Below are positions 15,217 to 17,004 of a DNA stretch of 17,004 nucleotides, in pieces. Position 1 is the stretch's first letter. Every line of letters starts with the position of its first letter. Both the position numbers and the translations under genes were made by a program. The DNA comes from Chloroflexota bacterium. Lineage in GTDB: Bacteria; Chloroflexota; Anaerolineae; Fen-1058. The stretch is from the NCBI GenBank assembly GCA_016219235.1, contig JACRBO010000482.1, positions 1 through 17,004 on the forward strand, given 5' to 3'. Under the pieces are notes generated by a model that searched no databases, had not been told where the DNA came from, and was given only the letters and a program-made list of their open reading frames with translations.

Positions 15217-16368
15217 TTAGGGCTGCGCCACCTTGCCGGAAACGCCTGTTTGCCCGAGAAAATCCGCCACGACCTGCGCAATCTTCTCGCGATCGGGCAA
15301 CAGCACCTGCCCGCCCTGCGGCGTCACCCACGGCGTCACCATCGTCTCGTCGATGCGATAGGCGTGGATATTTTCGCGCGGAATTTGCGTCCACTTCTTT
15401 GCCAGTGCCAGAATCTCCGGCAGGGTCAGATCGGTGCGCAATGCATCGCCTACCACGTTCAACACCTCCGGCACTTTGCCAATCTGCCCGATGCTCAGCG
15501 CCTTGTCGCGCACAGCCAGCAGCACTTGTTGTTGCCGCTGCAAGCGCCCGAAATCACTGTCGGCGTGGCGTGTGCGCACGTACTTCAGCGCGAGCGCTCC
15601 ATCCATGTGAATCCGGCCCGCCGGAATCGTCAGCGTCTCGATGCCGTAGTCTTCGGTGGGATACTCGTAGTCGATAATCTCACGCGGTACGTCGACCTCG
15701 ATCCCGTCGATCGAATCGATCACGGCCTTGAAGCCGTTGAAGTCGATCACGCCATACCGATCGACCGGGACGCCAAAGTTATACTCGATCGTATCCCTCG
15801 CCAACTGCGGCCCGCCGCCGGGCAGATCGTTGTAATCGCCCCAGAAATAAGCGGTGTTGATGCGCTGTTGATCGAAGCCGGGCAGGGGCACGTACAGATC
15901 ACGCGGGATGGACAGCATGGCCGCCGTCTGGCTGATGGGATCGATCGTAACGAGCATCAGCACGTCCGATCGGCTGGCCCCTTCCGCCGCTCGATCGCGC
16001 GTGTCGGTGCCCATCAGCAAAATCGTCACGCGGCCGCCGTCGGGTGCGGGCCAGATGTCGGCATCGTTGTTGGCGACGATGACTTGCGCCATCTGACCGA
16101 TGGTTGTGACCGTCTCGCCCAGATTACGGCCCAGCCAGCGATCGCGCAGCGCAAGCAAGGTCGAAGGGCCAATAGCGGCCAGGACAAGACTGACGGTAAC
16201 GCACATCAGCACGACCAGAGCCAGGCAGCCGGTAAGCGCATACAAACCGATCGGGCGCCGATGGCCCATCGGGCGTGCAAGGCGCGGCGACGGCTGTGTC
16301 TCAAACGGCGGCGTCACTTGCGGGGGCGTTGGCCTTGATTGTGAACTCCATACAGGTTGATCAGGCAT
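15217..16368 (-). CDS. LytR-CpsA-Psr (LCP) family envelope ligase
   Basis: 383 residues. LCP enzymes transfer undecaprenyl-linked glycopolymers to peptidoglycan or related envelope acceptors on the outer face of the membrane. A Pro-rich cytosolic tail (1-38) precedes one transmembrane helix (about 41-66), then the extracellular LCP domain (about 112-300). Hallmarks are MGTDTR at 119-124, RSDVLMLV at 133-140, SIPRDLYV at 153-160, YVRTRH at 263-268 and DFGRLQRQQ at 272-280. These supply the arginines and aspartates that bind the pyrophosphate and metal. The C-terminal ~80 residues follow the usual extension. The start at 16368 lacks a strong Shine-Dalgarno, but an upstream start would run into the neighbouring terminator. 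The 161-residue gene lies 30 nt downstream. The polymer handled cannot be told; Chloroflexota envelopes are unusual, so the acceptor is uncertain. Confidence 0.93.
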   Translation of the reverse strand: MPDQPVWSSQSRPTPPQVTPPFETQPSPRLARPMGHRRPIGLYALTGCLALVVLMCVTVSLVLAAIGPSTLLALRDRWLGRNLGETVTTIGQMAQVIVANNDADIWPAPDGGRVTILLMGTDTRDRAAEGASRSDVLMLVTIDPISQTAAMLSIPRDLYVPLPGFDQQRINTAYFWGDYNDLPGGGPQLARDTIEYNFGVPVDRYGVIDFNGFKAVIDSIDGIEVDVPREIIDYEYPTEDYGIETLTIPAGRIHMDGALALKYVRTRHADSDFGRLQRQQQVLLAVRDKALSIGQIGKVPEVLNVVGDALRTDLTLPEILALAKKWTQIPRENIHAYRIDETMVTPWVTPQGGQVLLPDREKIAQVVADFLGQTGVSGKVAQP

Positions 16369-16387
16369 ATCGTTTACCCGGCGCGGG

Positions 16388-16393
16388 ATTGTA
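16388..16393 (-). promoter_or_regulatory. Possible -10 box for the LCP gene
   Basis: Read on the minus strand, TACAAT sits 19 nt before the LCP start codon, in the only short gap between the csp terminator and this gene. The -35 region is poor, as it falls in the terminator T-run. Confidence 0.3.
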
Positions 16394-16412
16394 CCGCATC
16401 TGCCTCAGAACA

Positions 16413-16440
16413 AAAACGCCGTCCCTGAGGGCGGCGTTTT
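16413..16440 (-). terminator. Intrinsic terminator after the cold-shock gene
   Basis: AAAACGCC pairs with GGCGTTTT, extended inward by G-C and CCC/GGG pairs around one bulged T, with a 3- to 4-nt loop. On the minus strand the stem runs into TTTTT. It ends the csp transcript 30 nt after its stop codon. Confidence 0.9.
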
Positions 16441-16469
16441 CCTATTCAGTTCTCGGTGTTCGGCGGGGA

Positions 16470-16679
16470 CTAAAGCGGCACGACGTCTTTGGCTTGAAGA
16501 CCCTTGGGGCCGCGCTCGATGCTGAATTCAACGCGCTGGCCTTCGTTCAAACTACGATAGCCAGTCATTTCGATGGCTGAATGATGAACGAACACATCCT
16601 CGCCACCTTCACGCGAAATGAAACCATAGCCCTTCGTCGCGTTGAACCACTTGACGGTTCCAGTTACCTTCTCGCTCAC
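16470..16679 (-). CDS. Cold-shock domain protein (CspA family)
   Basis: 69 residues, the standard length for a CspA-family single-stranded nucleic-acid-binding protein and RNA chaperone. The whole chain is one cold-shock domain: [15 protein letters not shown] carries the RNP1 motif (KGYGFI), and [10 protein letters not shown] carries RNP2 (VFVHH). The aromatic and basic residues on the binding face are all in place. The start is GTG at 16679, with AAGGAG 8 nt upstream on the minus strand; this gives [12 protein letters not shown], the usual N-terminus. It is a single-gene unit: a consensus promoter at 16829-16857, a leader of ~143 nt and a terminator at 16413-16440. The leader contains its own terminator-like stem, so expression is probably controlled after transcription begins. 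Confidence 0.97.
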   Translation of the reverse strand: MSEKVTGTVKWFNATKGYGFISREGGEDVFVHHSAIEMTGYRSLNEGQRVEFSIERGPKGLQAKDVVPL

Positions 16680-16743
16680 GTTTGTTGCTCCTTGCAGATT
16701 GGTGATGTTAGGCCGCCGGTCTGTCCGCGCCGATTGTCCCTAC

Positions 16744-16777
16744 AAAAAACGCCCAGGCTTAAACTGTAAGCCCGAGC
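16744..16777 (-). terminator. Terminator-like stem inside the csp leader
   Basis: On the minus strand GCTCGGGCTTA pairs with TAAGCCTGGGC over 11 bp (two G-U wobbles), with a 5-nt loop, followed by GTTTTTT. It lies between the csp promoter and its start codon, about 45 nt into the transcript and 65 nt before the GTG. Its form is that of an intrinsic terminator, so it may act as an attenuator or end a ~78-nt small RNA. Confidence 0.75.
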
Positions 16778-16828
16778 GGATGATGCAGGTGCAACCACTA
16801 CAGGTACTTACCACGTCCTACGGCGGCA

Positions 16829-16857
16829 ACTATATCACGGCGCGCGCCGCTTGTCAA
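16829..16857 (-). promoter_or_regulatory. Strong sigma-70-type promoter of csp
   Basis: On the minus strand TTGACA (16857-16852), a 17-nt spacer and TATAGT (16834-16829) match the consensus at 6/6 and 5/6. The start is expected near 16822. Confidence 0.85.
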
Positions 16858-16876
16858 ATTCGCCTGTAACGCGGTG

Positions 16877-16882
16877 TATAAT
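16877..16882 (+). promoter_or_regulatory. TATAAT box for the right-edge gene
   Basis: A perfect TATAAT lies 28 nt before ATG 16911. The best -35 candidate, TTGTCA at 16851-16856, is 20 nt away and overlaps the -35 of the divergent csp promoter, so the two may compete. Confidence 0.4.
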
Positions 16883-16910
16883 CAATGCGAGATTACGGAT
16901 GAGAGGCAAG

Positions 16911-17004
16911 ATGATCATCTCTAAAAAACTTACGGTCCGCACCCGCGGCGACGGCGCAGAGCATGGCCGAGAGCGTCCAGATCGCCAGCTTGTAGTGCAG
17001 CGGG
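16911..17004 (+). CDS. Start of a gene, YjbQ/UPF0047-like N-terminus, cut by the window
   Basis: The frame opens at ATG 16911 after GAGAGG and remains open to the window end (31 codons). The first 15 residues, MIISKKLTVRTRGDG, look like the N-terminus of the YjbQ/UPF0047 family (secondary thiamine-phosphate synthase-like). In that family an aspartate-isoleucine-threonine segment should follow; here it reads AEHGRERPDRQ, which does not fit. From about 16955 onward the sequence makes better sense on the other strand as a permease fragment. The gene call is therefore tentative and its continuation unreliable. Confidence 0.3.
   Translation, partial: MIISKKLTVRTRGDGAEHGRERPDRQLVVQR

Noticed and set aside
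15214..16338. 374-codon plus-strand frame antisense to the LCP gene
   Set aside because: The LCP motifs on the minus strand are unambiguous and the plus-strand product has no recognisable domain.
16930..17004. Minus-strand gene ending at TAA 16930 with a kinase-like AGDLDALG segment
   Set aside because: The match is only a few residues; the neighbouring frame fits a LivM-type permease much better, so I reported only the junction.

Overview
The window is a GC-rich (roughly 58-60% by eye) bacterial chromosome segment, cut inside genes at both ends. The combination of a long Pro-Thr/Asn linker in a secreted protein, an LCP ligase, phytochrome-type sensor kinases with a stand-alone receiver, and abundant 7-bp tandem repeats suggests a Chloroflexota bacterium (Anaerolineae/Caldilineae-like). 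That assignment is an inference from style and was not tested by a search.

Layout. (1) 1-4561, + strand: a three-gene signalling block. It holds a multi-PAS histidine kinase (5' end outside the window), a single-domain Rcp1-like receiver overlapping it by 20 nt, and a receiver-PAS-GAF-histidine kinase hybrid. A strong intrinsic terminator closes the block. (2) 4618-11773, + strand: a cytochrome bd cluster. It starts with a promoter region carrying an FNR/CRP-type palindrome, followed by cydA and cydB, a hairpin with a TATAAT box, a 55-codon basic small ORF, a DUF4442 hotdog-fold protein, and a 1214-aa fused CydD-CydC ABC exporter. CydAB is the terminal quinol oxidase. CydDC exports thiol reductants needed for its assembly, so the cluster encodes both the oxidase and its maturation factor. 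(3) 11841-14685, + strand: an extended -10 promoter and a ~170-nt structured leader precede an 855-aa secreted modular protein, which ends at a near-perfect bidirectional terminator. (4) 14701-16368, - strand: an LCP-family cell-envelope ligase followed by a 161-residue protein with a VGRDKI-type N-terminus. (5) 16413-16857, - strand: a cold-shock protein with a consensus promoter, a ~143-nt leader containing its own intrinsic terminator, and a second terminator after the gene. (6) 16877-17004, + strand: a promoter-like box and the start of a gene resembling the YjbQ/UPF0047 family. The last ~60 nt look instead like a LivM/UrtC permease on the opposite strand, so the window edge may be a chimeric junction.

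The most unusual signal is in the cyd cluster. Short repetitive elements (7-bp tandem repeats and a palindromic element) sit in all three interdomain linkers of the fused CydDC and are translated in frame. Another copy of the same heptamer family supplies both the stop codon of the small ORF and the start codon of the DUF4442 gene. This looks like repeat elements colonising protein-coding sequence at tolerant linkers, comparable in principle to the in-frame palindromic elements known from Rickettsia. A second notable signal is the intrinsic terminator inside the cold-shock gene leader, which suggests transcription attenuation.
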